A stretch of DNA of 64,000 bases from Brachybacterium phenoliresistens (GTDB lineage: Bacteria > Actinomycetota > Actinomycetes > Actinomycetales > Dermabacteraceae). The stretch is from contig NZ_KK069990.1 in assembly GCF_000576425.1 (NCBI RefSeq), positions 186,001-250,000 of the forward strand. The letters are read 5' to 3'. Below are positions 53,574 through 62,112 of the stretch, piece after piece (positions within the stretch are counted from its first letter, which is position 1; every line of letters starts with the position of its first letter). Both the position numbers and the translations under genes were made by a program. A model generated the notes under the pieces. It saw only the letters and a program-made list of their open reading frames with translations, did not search any database and had not been told where the DNA came from.

Positions 53574-54533
53574 TCACCGCAGGCGCGGCAGGCCCTCCCG
53601 CAGGGTCTCGAGCAGATGGGCGATCACCGCAGGGGCGTCGGGATCCTCCATCAGGGCCACGTTCGGGGGCCGGCCCCATCGGCCCAGACGGTCGCCGACG
53701 GTCTGGCCGCGCGTGAGCGTGCCGGCCAGCTCCACGTCGACGGCGAGAGGCACCGTGCGGGCCAGCTGCGGCTCCAGGGCATGGGCCGCCACCAGCGGGT
53801 CGTGCACATGGGCCATCCAGCCGAAGCCGTCGGCCCGATGGAACTCGAAGTACCACCGGAACGCCTCCAGCAGCAGCGGGATCACCGGATGGTCGGCGGT
53901 GCCGGCCAGGGCATCGAGGGTGTCCTGGTGGAACTCGACGGACTCCGTCGCATCCAGCGGCGCGAGCACGGGCGGCCGCTCGGCGGCGGAGAAGGCCGCG
54001 AGGGTGCGCTGGGCCGCATCGGGATCCACCGCCACGTTCCACTCGGTGGTCGGGGCCGTGTTGCCGCGGTGGTTGATCGCCCCTCCCATGATGTGCAGGC
54101 GGCGCAGCAGCCGCGGCAGCTCCGGCTCGATCTCGAGGGCCAGGGCCAGATTGGTGTGCGGGCCCAGCACGAGCCCGACCAGCTCCCCGGGATGCTCGCG
54201 GGCGGCGTCCACCCACAGCCGGGCACCGCTGCGCGGATCCTCCCGGCGGCTCGGATCCGCCGTCACCGCGTGCCCGAGGCCCTGCGGGCCGTGGGTGTCA
54301 TCGGCCGTCATCAGCTCCGCCACCAGGGGAGCGGCGCTGCCGCGCGCGACCGGGGCCGGGATGCGCAGCATCTCGGCCAGGATCAGGTTGTTGCGGGTCA
54401 CGGCGTCCACGTCGACGTTGCCCGCGGTCGAGACGATCCCCGCGAGCTCGACGTCCTCGCGGCAGGCGAGGTAGGTCAGGGCCAGGGCGTCGTCGATGCC
54501 GGTGTCGCAGTCCACGAGGAGGGGGATCGTCAT
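53574..54533 (-). CDS. inosine-uridine nucleoside hydrolase family protein
   Basis: This 319-residue enzyme cleaves the N-glycosidic bond of ribonucleosides for base salvage. The calcium site is LVDCDTGIDDALAL at the N-terminus; MGGAINHRGNTAPTTEWNVAVDPDAAQ is the second diagnostic block, and the C-terminal HVHDPLVAAHAL holds the catalytic-region His-Asp. ATG 54533 has TACCAT (54545 to 54540) six bases upstream and only GGAG directly against it, so it is likely leaderless. Base preference cannot be read. Confidence 0.93.
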   Translation of the reverse strand: MTIPLLVDCDTGIDDALALTYLACREDVELAGIVSTAGNVDVDAVTRNNLILAEMLRIPAPVARGSAAPLVAELMTADDTHGPQGLGHAVTADPSRREDPRSGARLWVDAAREHPGELVGLVLGPHTNLALALEIEPELPRLLRRLHIMGGAINHRGNTAPTTEWNVAVDPDAAQRTLAAFSAAERPPVLAPLDATESVEFHQDTLDALAGTADHPVIPLLLEAFRWYFEFHRADGFGWMAHVHDPLVAAHALEPQLARTVPLAVDVELAGTLTRGQTVGDRLGRWGRPPNVALMEDPDAPAVIAHLLETLREGLPRLR

Positions 54534-54539
54534 GCTCCG

Positions 54540-54545
54540 ATGGTA
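54540..54545 (-). promoter_or_regulatory. leaderless -10 box of the nucleoside hydrolase gene
   Basis: Minus-strand TACCAT, six bases, then ATG 54533. Confidence 0.35.
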
Positions 54546-54626
54546 CGGATCGCCCGAGGGTCTGCGCGCCCTGCCGACGCGGCGCTCCGGCGCCGCGGAG
54601 GCCTCGCCGCAGCACCCGAGCGCCGG

Positions 54627-54632
54627 TAGAGT
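54627..54632 (+). promoter_or_regulatory. leaderless -10 box of the MFS gene
   Basis: TAGAGT, then CATCGG, then ATG 54639. No ribosome binding site is present. Confidence 0.4.
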
Positions 54633-54638
54633 CATCGG

Positions 54639-55934
54639 ATGTCTCATCGGACACCCCGTGCAGAGCCTCCCTCCGCCGGCCCGCCTCCCGGGAGCGCATC
54701 GCGCTCCGACGCCGGCCGGGACGCGCCGGCGCACCTCGCGGTCGGCGAGCCCGCCCGGCTCCCGTACCACGCCCTGATCTGGCTGGCCGTGGCCACCTTC
54801 AGCACCGGCATCGACGGGTACGTGCTGGCGGGCCTGCTCCCGGACATCGCCCGGGACCTCTCCGTGAGCGAGGCCGTCGCCGGGCAGCTGGTGACCGCCT
54901 TCGCGCTCACCGCCGCGCTCGCCGGCCCGCTGCTCGGCGCCCTCACGAGCGGCCGCGAGCAGCGCGCCACCATCATGGCGGCCCTCGCGGCCTTCATCGC
55001 CGGCAACGTCGTCAGCGCCCTCGCCCCGACCTACGCGGTCGCCCTCGGCGGCCGGATCATCGCGGCCCTCGGCGCCTGCATCCTCGGAGCGGCCGTCACC
55101 GGCTACGTCGTCCACCTCGTCCCCGAGCGCTCCCGGGGCCGCGCCCTGTCCTTCGTCCTCGGCGGCTGGATGACCGCCACCGCGCTCGGCGTGCCCGTCG
55201 GCCTGCTGCTGGGCCAGAGCAGCTGGCGCGTCCCCCTGCTCATGGTCGCGGCCGTCGGCACCCTCGCCCTCATCGGGATCGCCGCGCGGCTGCCGGCCCT
55301 GCGCTACCCGCCGACCCGTCTGCGCGAACGCCTGCAGCCGCTCCTGCGACCACGCCTGGTCGCCGGACTGCTGGTCTCCACCGGCGTGCTCTGCGCCAGC
55401 TACACCTGCTTCACCTATGCGGTGCTGATCCTCGGACCGGTCCACCCGCAGGCCGGGGCGATCATCCTCATCATGCTCGGCTACGGGCTGGCCAGCATGC
55501 TCGGCAACGCCGTCAGCGGCCGCCTGGTGGACCGCTTCGACCCGGTGCGGGTGCTCACCGCGATCCTCCTCGTCCTGCTGGCCGATGCCGTCCTCGCCGG
55601 CACCGCCTTCTCGGTCCTCGGCGCGAGGGCGATGGCCGCGGCGACCCTGGCATGGTTCCTCCTCGCCGGGATCGGCAACGGCGCCCACGCGGTCCCGCAG
55701 CAGGCGCGCCTGGCCGCGATGGCCCCGGCCTCGGCGAGCGTCGTGATGGCGCTGAACGCGAGCGCGATCCCCCTGGGCGTCGCCCTCGGCGGCGGCGCCG
55801 GGGGCCTGGGCCTCGCCCTGGGCATGGAGGCCGTCCAGCTGCCGTGGATCGCCGCGACCCTGCTCACGGCCACGCTCGCCCTGCACCTGGTGGTGGCCCG
55901 ATGGTCCCGCCGACCTCATAGACTCCCGGGATGA
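54639..55934 (+). CDS. MFS transporter, DHA1-like
   Basis: This 431-residue protein has a 45-residue polar N-terminal tail and 12 membrane helices. The motif-A loop after helix 2 reads GALTSGREQRATIMAALAAFIAGN, and motif C region AVTGYVVHLVPERSRGRALSF follows helix 4-5, as in arabinose/drug exporters of the DHA1 type. It probably exports a small molecule by proton antiport. Its stop overlaps the methyltransferase start (ATGA). It is divergent from the nucleoside hydrolase, which hints at a nucleoside or base, but weakly. Confidence 0.88.
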   Translation: MSHRTPRAEPPSAGPPPGSASRSDAGRDAPAHLAVGEPARLPYHALIWLAVATFSTGIDGYVLAGLLPDIARDLSVSEAVAGQLVTAFALTAALAGPLLGALTSGREQRATIMAALAAFIAGNVVSALAPTYAVALGGRIIAALGACILGAAVTGYVVHLVPERSRGRALSFVLGGWMTATALGVPVGLLLGQSSWRVPLLMVAAVGTLALIGIAARLPALRYPPTRLRERLQPLLRPRLVAGLLVSTGVLCASYTCFTYAVLILGPVHPQAGAIILIMLGYGLASMLGNAVSGRLVDRFDPVRVLTAILLVLLADAVLAGTAFSVLGARAMAAATLAWFLLAGIGNGAHAVPQQARLAAMAPASASVVMALNASAIPLGVALGGGAGGLGLALGMEAVQLPWIAATLLTATLALHLVVARWSRRPHRLPG

Positions 55935-57196
55935 GCACCCCCGAGCCGGCCGAGACCTTCCTGCACCAGAGCGATCGCGTGATCCTCGAGCACGCCCTCG
56001 CGGAGCCGGAGGGCGGCGCCGGTCGCGACCTGATCGTCCTCGAGGACGCCTCGGGCGAGCTCACCGCCCGGGCTCTCGACGCCGCCGTGGCCCGGCCCGG
56101 CGCCCGCGTCATCGGCTGGAGCGCCTCCCACCGCCTCACCGCAGCGCTGCGCGAGCGCTTCTCCGCCCAGATCGCCGCGGGGTCGCTGATCCTCCCTGCG
56201 GCCGACGGCGAGCCGACCCCGCTCGTCGACCACCTCGCGGCTGCGACGTCCGCCGCATCGGCCCCCGCTGCGGGCGCTCCGACCGCCGCAGCGGACGCGG
56301 CTGCGGACGCGACGACCTCACCGGATGGCGGCGCGGCGACCTCCGCTGGCGGCGACCTCCTCGCCTTGATGCGCCTGCCCAAGGCCCTGCGCGAGCTCGA
56401 TGCCCGGGCCCGCGAGCTCGCCGTCCACGCCCTCGCCACCGGCGCCGAGCTCGAGCTGGTCGCCGGCGGGCGCGTCAAGCACATGTCCCGCTCGCAGAAC
56501 GAGACCCTCGCCAGGACCTTCGCGGAGGTCGCGGCCTCCCGCGGGATCGGCAAGTCCCGGGCGCTGGCGGCCTGCGGGCCCCGCCCGGGCACGCGCCTGC
56601 TCGAGCCCGCGCGCGGCGCCGCCCGGCTGCGCGTGCGCGGCCAGCAGCGGGAGATCCCGCTGCGCGGCGTCGGCGGCGTGTTCGGATCGGCCTCGGCCGA
56701 TGCCGGAAGCGTGCTGCTGGTGGAGACCCTCGACGCCGGCATCGCCTCGCTCGAGGGCGTCGAGCGGGCGATCGACCTCGGCGGCGGCAACGGGCTGATG
56801 ACCGCCTATCTCGCCGCGGCCCTCCCCGACGCGCAGGTGCTCTCCAGCGATGACGACGCCGATGCGGTCGCCTCGGCCCGGCTCACCCTCGCCGCGGCCG
56901 GCCTCGCCCGGGACGGCGTGAGCGTGCGCTGGGACGACGCCCTCTCCCAGGAGGAGCCGGCCAGCGCGGACCTCCTCGTGCTCAACCCGCCCTTCCACGA
57001 CGGCACCGCGGTGGACGCCACGCTCGTCCAGGAGCTCCTCGACGCCGCCGCCCGCGTGCTGCGCCGCGGCGGCCAGCTCTGGATGGTCCACAACTCCCAC
57101 CTGCGCTACCGCCCCGAGCTCGAGCGACGCGTGGGCCGGGTCCAGCAGGCATCCCGGGACCGCCGATTCACGGTCCTCGTCGCCACCCGCGCCTGA
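55931..57196 (+). CDS. RlmG/RsmC-type rRNA guanine-N2 methyltransferase
   Basis: This 421-residue protein has two Rossmann methyltransferase units. The second is catalytic: AIDLGGGNGLMTAYLAA binds S-adenosylmethionine and DLLVLNPPFHDGTAVD is the NPPFH substrate motif of enzymes that methylate rRNA guanine N2. The first unit is degenerate and interrupted by an Ala/Thr/Ser-rich stretch (about 100-140), which is not in enterobacterial RlmG/RsmC as I recall them. Whether 16S G1207 or 23S G1835 is the target cannot be told. It is translationally coupled to the MFS gene. Confidence 0.88.
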   Translation: MSTPEPAETFLHQSDRVILEHALAEPEGGAGRDLIVLEDASGELTARALDAAVARPGARVIGWSASHRLTAALRERFSAQIAAGSLILPAADGEPTPLVDHLAAATSAASAPAAGAPTAAADAAADATTSPDGGAATSAGGDLLALMRLPKALRELDARARELAVHALATGAELELVAGGRVKHMSRSQNETLARTFAEVAASRGIGKSRALAACGPRPGTRLLEPARGAARLRVRGQQREIPLRGVGGVFGSASADAGSVLLVETLDAGIASLEGVERAIDLGGGNGLMTAYLAAALPDAQVLSSDDDADAVASARLTLAAAGLARDGVSVRWDDALSQEEPASADLLVLNPPFHDGTAVDATLVQELLDAAARVLRRGGQLWMVHNSHLRYRPELERRVGRVQQASRDRRFTVLVATRA

Positions 57197-57654
57197 CCGG
57201 GGCTATTTCGTCGGGCGGGGTCGGTCCAGCTGTTCCCGTCGGGCAAGCCAGATCCGGGTGACCTGTCGACCGGGACCGGCTCGTAGGCCGTTTCCGTCGG
57301 CCGTCCCGGAGCGGGGCACGGCAGCCGTGTCGGGAGATCTCTCATCCCGCGTCGCCACGGGAAGGTGGAGGACTCGCTGCGCCACGAGCACGGGGGACTG
57401 CGCACGGGTGGAGCAACGAGCGGAGTAAAGACGTCGCATCGAGAACGAGCGGAGTGAACCCGTCGCTTCCCGGACAGGAAGCGACGGGTTCACTCCGCTC
57501 GATGGCGTTGCGACGACATCACTCCGCTCGATTCCGACACGAGCGCGGGTCGGCGTCAGGACCCTGAGATTCCGGCGGTGGCGTTCCGGACCGGAGGACT
57601 CGGTCGTGGGGCCGGGTCGTAGTCGGCGTCGGGGACCTCAGACGTCGAGGGGCC
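57197..57654. other. 458-bp convergent gap between methyltransferase and purQ
   Basis: No gene is supported. It contains palindromic element copy 2 (57417-57530). The left 220 bp and the right 120 bp show no strong structure. A minus-strand frame beginning at 57493 reads through the palindrome and gives the same first residues as the frame in copy 1, which only reflects the shared DNA. Confidence 0.6.
57417..57530. repeat. dispersed palindromic element, copy 2 (nested)
   Basis: The inner arms CGAGCGGAGTGAACCCG... (57446-57470) and its inverse (57477-57501) pair perfectly over 25 bases around CGGACA. Outer arms 57417-57438 and 57509-57530 are a second, diverged copy, inverted with 19 of 22 bases matching. 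Copy 1 has CGATCGG/CCGATCG where this copy has CGAGCGG/CCGCTCG, so both arms changed together. It lies 154 nt beyond the purQ stop and 250 nt beyond the methyltransferase stop. Confidence 0.9.
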
Positions 57655-58380
57655 TCAGGCGGTGAGCGCGGTGAGGACCGAGGTGAAGAATCCCAGGCCG
57701 TCGGTGCCGGTGCGGGTGCCGCGGCCCGGCTCGTCGGGGCCGAAGCCGGACTCCACGGCATGCTCGGGATGCGGCATGAGGCCGACCACGTTGCCGTACT
57801 CGTTGGTGATGCCGGCGATGCCGTTCCAGGAGCCGTTGGGGTTCTCCTCGAAGCCGACCGGACCGTGGGTCGCGCCCTCGGTGTAGCGGAAGACCACGCG
57901 GCCCTCGCCCTCGAGCTCGTCCAGGGTCTTCGCATCGGCCACGAACTGGCCGTCCTGGTTCTTCAGGGGGATGCGGATGACCTGGTCCTTCTCGTACGCC
58001 GTGGTCCAGGCGGTGCGGTTGTTCTCGACCCGCAGCGGCTGGTCGCGGCAGATGAAGGAGCGGTGCGCGTTCTTGATCATCGAGCCCGGCAGCAGATGCG
58101 TCTCGCACAGGATCTGGAAGCCGTTGCAGATGCCCAGCACCGGGATGCCGCCCTTGGCGGCGTCGACGACCTTCTCCATCACCGGCGCGAAGCGGCTGAT
58201 CGCTCCCGCGCGCAGGTAGTCGCCGTAGGAGAACCCGCCGGGCAGGACCACGGCGTCGACCTCCTGGAGGTCGTCATCCCCGTGCCACAGCGGCACGGCC
58301 TCGGCGCCGGCGATCCGCACGGCGCGCAGCGCATCCCGGTCGTCGAGCGTCCCGGGGAAGGTGACCACGCCGATGCGCAT
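57655..58380 (-). CDS. purQ: phosphoribosylformylglycinamidine synthase subunit PurQ
   Basis: This 241-residue class I glutaminase feeds ammonia to Pur[22 protein letters not shown] starts it at ATG 58380, which overlaps the purS stop by one base. The nucleophile is Cys85 in [11 protein letters not shown]; His and Glu of the triad are in [10 protein letters not shown] longer upstream frame is the purS region. Confidence 0.98.
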   Translation of the reverse strand: MRIGVVTFPGTLDDRDALRAVRIAGAEAVPLWHGDDDLQEVDAVVLPGGFSYGDYLRAGAISRFAPVMEKVVDAAKGGIPVLGICNGFQILCETHLLPGSMIKNAHRSFICRDQPLRVENNRTAWTTAYEKDQVIRIPLKNQDGQFVADAKTLDELEGEGRVVFRYTEGATHGPVGFEENPNGSWNGIAGITNEYGNVVGLMPHPEHAVESGFGPDEPGRGTRTGTDGLGFFTSVLTALTA

Positions 58381-58640
58381 CAGTGCGCCGCCTCGCCCTC
58401 GACCTCGACCTGGACGACGTCCTCGATCACGGGGTTGGACAGGAGGGTGGCGGCGGCCTCGCGGATGGTGGCGAGGACCTCGTCGGTCACGGCGCCCTCG
58501 ACCTCGAGCTCGAAACGCTTGCCCTGGCGCACCGAGGCGATGCCCTCGAAGCCGAGGCGGGGCAGGGCGCCGGCGACGGCCTTGCCCTGGGGGTCGAGGA
58601 TCTCTGGCTTCGGCATCACGTGCACGACGACGCGCGGCAT
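58380..58640 (-). CDS. purS: phosphoribosylformylglycinamidine synthase subunit PurS
   Basis: PurS, 86 residues, bridges PurL and Pur[30 protein letters not shown] and [13 protein letters not shown] are diagnostic. GGGAGAA precedes the ATG. Its stop overlaps purQ. Confidence 0.97.
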   Translation of the reverse strand: MPRVVVHVMPKPEILDPQGKAVAGALPRLGFEGIASVRQGKRFELEVEGAVTDEVLATIREAAATLLSNPVIEDVVQVEVEGEAAH

Positions 58641-59067
58641 GGATTCTCCCTGGGGGACGGGCTGAGGGCACAGGGGTGCCTCGGCCGATTTCGTAGGTGC
58701 GGCTCCGTCATTCTAGGCGGTGGCCGGCACTGCTCGCGGCGACGTCCGGACGGCGGCGCGCCCGTCGGCGTCCGGTGCTCCCGTCGGCGTCCGGCGGTCC
58801 CGGCGGACGCGGCAGGGAGCATCGGCCGGGATCGACGGGCCGTGCGCTCCCCACGAAGGTCACGACTGGGCTACGGTGCAAGGCAGAGCGCGGGGGACGT
58901 GCGCCCGCATCGGTCCGGGGCGGCGACCCCGGAGCGCGGAACAGCCGGACCGCGGCACGCCCGGACCGCAGGGGACGGGGTCGCGGAGGACCACAGCTGC
59001 GGGGCACGGGACCGCGCAGGACGAGGACCGCGGAGGACCAGACCGCGGAGGAATCGAGGAGCACGCC
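58641..59067. other. purS / MBL-protein divergent region with degenerate repeats
   Basis: The 427-bp gap contains the purS -10 (58710-58715), GTCGGCGTCCGG repeated near 58758 and 58791, and from about 58920 a degenerate tract built on GGACCGCGGAGGA (clear at 59026-59038 and 59041-59053). No gene is supported. AGGAG at 59057-59061 is the ribosome binding site of the next gene. Confidence 0.5.
58710..58715 (-). promoter_or_regulatory. candidate -10 box of purS-purQ
   Basis: Minus-strand TAGAAT (58715 to 58710), a good -10, gives a leader of about 60 nt before purS. The -35 is weak. Confidence 0.45.
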
Positions 59068-59757
59068 ATGAAGATCCGACATCTCGGCCATTCGTGCCTG
59101 CTGGTGCAGGCGGCAGGGAGCACCCTCCTCATCGATCCGGGCGGCTTCAGCGACCCGTCGGCCGGCGAGGCCACCGGGGTGGACGCCGTCGCCATCACGC
59201 ACCAGCACCCCGATCACGTGGACCCGGGGCTGCTGGCCCGGGTGCTCGCGGCGAACCCGGGCATCCCCGTGATCGCCGAGCCGCAGACCGCGCAGAACCT
59301 CGAAGGGGCCGAGGAGCTGGCCGCCGCCCGGCAGGCGGGCACCGAGGTCATCTCGCTGGCCGCCGGTCAGGAGCTCGCCATCGGCCAGACCACGCTGTCG
59401 GCCATCGGCGGCGACCACGCCGTGATCCACCCGGACATCCCGCGCGTCGGCAACATCGGCCTGGTGCTCACCGGGCCCGGCGAGCCGCGCCTGGGCGTGA
59501 CCGGGGACAGCCTCGAGCCGCTGCCGGAGCTGCGGGGCATCGACGTGCTCGCCTTCGCGCTGGTCGCGCCGTGGTCGAAGATGCGCGAGACCATCGACTT
59601 CCTCCGCGAGGTCGCCCCGCGCCTGGCGCTGCCGGTGCACGACGCCGTGGCCAGCGCCGCGGGCCGGGCGATCTACATCCGCCAGGCGACGGCGCTCGCC
59701 CCCGAGGGCACCGAGGTGCGCGACTGGGACGAGACGCGACAGGTCGAGGTCGGCTGA
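59068..59757 (+). CDS. metallo-beta-lactamase-fold protein (UlaG-like)
   Basis: This 229-residue predicted metal-dependent hydrolase starts at ATG 59068 (AGGAG six bases upstream). It has MKIRHLGHSCLLVQAAGSTLLIDPG, the metal motif ITHQHPDHVD (HXHXDH) and a later Asp in VTGDSLEPLP, with a C-terminal His in LPVHDA. It resembles UlaG/YycJ-type proteins more than true beta-lactamases. It is convergent with purC. Substrate unknown. Confidence 0.88.
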   Translation: MKIRHLGHSCLLVQAAGSTLLIDPGGFSDPSAGEATGVDAVAITHQHPDHVDPGLLARVLAANPGIPVIAEPQTAQNLEGAEELAAARQAGTEVISLAAGQELAIGQTTLSAIGGDHAVIHPDIPRVGNIGLVLTGPGEPRLGVTGDSLEPLPELRGIDVLAFALVAPWSKMRETIDFLREVAPRLALPVHDAVASAAGRAIYIRQATALAPEGTEVRDWDETRQVEVG

Positions 59758-59782
59758 GCGGCCGGCCCCGGCCCGTCGGCGG

Positions 59783-60706
59783 TCAGGCGAAGCGGCGACC
59801 GGTGAGCCGCTCGAAGGCCTCGATGTAGCGGTCGCGGGTGGCGGCGACGATCTCCTCGGGCAGCACCGGCGGGGCGCCGGCGCCGCCGCGATCCCAGCCG
59901 GAGGCGGCCGAGGTCAGCCAGTCGCGCACGAACTGCTTGTCCAGGCTCTGCTGGACGACGCCCTCGCGGTAGCGGTCGGCGAACCAGAACCGCGAGGAGT
60001 CCGGGGTGAGGACCTCGTCGCCCAGGGTCAGGGCGCCGCTGCTGCGGTCGTGCCCGAACTCGAGCTTGGTGTCCGCGATGATCAGGCCCTGCTTGGCGGC
60101 CACGTCCTGGGCGCGCCGGTAGATCGCCAGCGTGAGCTCCTCGAGCTCGGCCACGAGCTCGTCGCCCAGGCGGGATCGGGCCTCGGCGACGGTGATGTTC
60201 TCGTCGTGGTCGCCCTGCTCGGCCTTGGTCGCCGGGGTGAAGATCGGCTCCGGCAGGCGCGAGGACTCGGTCAGACCCGGGGACAGGACATGGCCGCCCA
60301 CCGCGCCGCCGGCGCGGTAGTCCTTCAGGCCCGATCCCGTGAGATAGCCGCGGGCCACGCACTCCAGCGGCACCATGTCCAGGCCGGTGCAGCGCATGGC
60401 GCGGCCGGCGACCTGCTCGGGCACGTCGGTGTCCGAGATGACGTGGTGGGGCACCAGGTCCCCGAGCTGCTCGAACCAGAACATGCTGATGGCGGTGAGC
60501 ACCCGGCCCTTGTCGGGGATGCCGGGCTGCAGGGAGAAGTCGTAGGCGCTGATGCGGTCGGTGGCGACCACCAGCACCTCCTGCGCCTCCTGGACCGGGG
60601 TTCCCGCGGGAACGTACAGCTCGCGGACCTTGCCGGAGACGGCGAGGTCCCAGCCGGGCAGCTGCGGGGCCTCCACGAGCGCGGTGCGGGCGGTGTCGGT
60701 GGTCAT
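59783..60706 (-). CDS. purC: phosphoribosylaminoimidazole-succinocarboxamide synthase
   Basis: This 307-residue SAICAR synthase joins CAIR and aspartate. SGKVRELY, VVATDRISAYDFSLQPGIPDKGRVL and LECVARGYLTGSGLKDY are diagnostic; DTKLEFGHD is the ATP-metal block. ATG 60706 overlaps the purD stop by four bases, so it is the second gene of a purD-purC operon. Confidence 0.98.
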   Translation of the reverse strand: MTTDTARTALVEAPQLPGWDLAVSGKVRELYVPAGTPVQEAQEVLVVATDRISAYDFSLQPGIPDKGRVLTAISMFWFEQLGDLVPHHVISDTDVPEQVAGRAMRCTGLDMVPLECVARGYLTGSGLKDYRAGGAVGGHVLSPGLTESSRLPEPIFTPATKAEQGDHDENITVAEARSRLGDELVAELEELTLAIYRRAQDVAAKQGLIIADTKLEFGHDRSSGALTLGDEVLTPDSSRFWFADRYREGVVQQSLDKQFVRDWLTSAASGWDRGGAGAPPVLPEEIVAATRDRYIEAFERLTGRRFA

Positions 60707-61983
60707 GCGTGGAGGGTCCCCTCGGCCGCCGCGAGGGCGATATCGGTGCGATGGTGGGCGCCGGCGAGGTCGACCGCATCGGCCGCCCGTCCGGCGAGGT
60801 CACGGGCGGAGGCGAGATCCGCGCCGGTGGCGACGACGGACAGCACACGGCCGCCGGCGCTGACCAGCGTGCCCGCCACGTCCCGGGCGGTGCCGGCGTG
60901 GATCGCGCTGGCGCCGAGCTCGGCGACGGCGTCCAGGCCGCCGATGGGATCGCCGGTGCGCGGGGCGGCCGGGTAGCCCATGGCCGCGATGACCACGGTC
61001 ACCGCGGACTCCTCGGACCACTGCGGGGCCTCCTGCGCGGAGAGGTCGCCGCGGGCGGCGTCCAGCAGCAGCGGTGCCAGCGGGGTGGACAGGCGCTCCA
61101 GGACGACCTGGGTCTCCGGATCGCCGAAGCGGGCGTTGAACTCGACCACGCGCAGACCCCGCGCGGTGAGGGCGAGGCCGCAGTAGAGGATGCCGACGAA
61201 GGGCGTGCCCCGGCGGGCCATCTCGTCGACGGTGGGCTGGGCGACGGTGCGCACCACGTCCTCGACCAGGCGCGGCGGCGCCCACGGCAGCGGCGAGTAC
61301 GCGCCCATCCCGCCGGTGTTGGGGCCCGCGTCGCCGTCCAGGGCGCGCTTGAAGTCCTGGGCCGGGGCCAGCGGGACCACGCGCTCCCCGTCGCAGACCA
61401 CGAACAGGGAGACCTCGGGGCCGTCGAGGTACTCCTCGAGGACCACGCTGCCGCCGGCGGCGATGACGGACTCGCCGTGGGCGAGCGCCTCGGCGCGATC
61501 CTCGGTGACCACGACACCCTTGCCCGCGGCGAGGCCGTCGGCCTTGACGACGAAGGGGACGTCGCCCAGCGGGTTGACGCGCTCGAGGCCCGCGGCGAGC
61601 TCGGCGGCGTCCTGGACGCTCACGCTGCGCGCGGTCGGCACGCCGGCGGCGACCATGACCTCCTTGGCGAAGGTCTTGGATCCCTCCAGGCGGGCGGCCT
61701 CGGCGCTGGGGCCGAACACGGTGTGGCCGTGCTCGCGCAGGAGGTCGGCCAGGCCCGCGACGAGCGGGGCCTCCGGGCCGACGACGACGAGGTCGGGCCG
61801 CAGCTCGTCGGCGAGGGCGGCCAGGCCCTCGAGGTCGCCGAGGGCGACGTCGTGGCAGGCGGCGAGCTCGGCGATGCCGGGATTGCCGGGGGCGGCGTGC
61901 AGGTCAGGAGCAGGGGTGTCGCGGGCGAGCCGGCGCACGATGGCGTGCTCGCGGCCGCCCGAACCGATGACGAGGATCTTCAC
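60703..61983 (-). CDS. purD: phosphoribosylamine-glycine ligase
   Basis: GAR synthetase, 426 residues, is an ATP-grasp enzyme. I take GTG 61983 as start (VKILVIGSGGREHAIVRRLA). GSKTFAKEVMVAAGVPTA, FVVKADGLAAGKGVVV and NTGGMGAYSPLP are family motifs; FNARFGDPETQVVL holds the metal ligands. No ribosome binding site is present, and TACAGT lies seven bases upstream, so it is probably leaderless. Confidence 0.98.
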   Translation of the reverse strand: MKILVIGSGGREHAIVRRLARDTPAPDLHAAPGNPGIAELAACHDVALGDLEGLAALADELRPDLVVVGPEAPLVAGLADLLREHGHTVFGPSAEAARLEGSKTFAKEVMVAAGVPTARSVSVQDAAELAAGLERVNPLGDVPFVVKADGLAAGKGVVVTEDRAEALAHGESVIAAGGSVVLEEYLDGPEVSLFVVCDGERVVPLAPAQDFKRALDGDAGPNTGGMGAYSPLPWAPPRLVEDVVRTVAQPTVDEMARRGTPFVGILYCGLALTARGLRVVEFNARFGDPETQVVLERLSTPLAPLLLDAARGDLSAQEAPQWSEESAVTVVIAAMGYPAAPRTGDPIGGLDAVAELGASAIHAGTARDVAGTLVSAGGRVLSVVATGADLASARDLAGRAADAVDLAGAHHRTDIALAAAEGTLHA

Positions 61984-61990
61984 CGGGCCC

Positions 61991-61996
61991 ACTGTA
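61991..61996 (-). promoter_or_regulatory. leaderless -10 box of purD
   Basis: Minus-strand CGGTACAGT is followed by GGGCCCG and GTG 61983. The same CGGTACAGT precedes truA on the other strand of this 129-bp divergent gap. Confidence 0.5.
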
Positions 61997-62098
61997 CCGA
62001 TTCGTGCGCGTATCGGACCGTCCCGTCCGTATGGTCCACATGGCGGACGAAACCCCTGGTCAGCGGGGGAAGGTCGGTCGGCCTCCATGCCGGCCCGG

Positions 62099-62104
62099 TA
62101 CAGT
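62099..62104 (+). promoter_or_regulatory. leaderless -10 box of truA
   Basis: TACAGT, eight bases, then ATG 62113, with no ribosome binding site. Confidence 0.45.
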
Positions 62105-62112
62105 CCCGGGCC

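Noticed and set aside
57203-57493. Minus-strand frame reading through palindrome copy 2
   Set aside because: Shares its first residues with the copy-1 frame only because the DNA repeat is shared; no ribosome binding site and no family.
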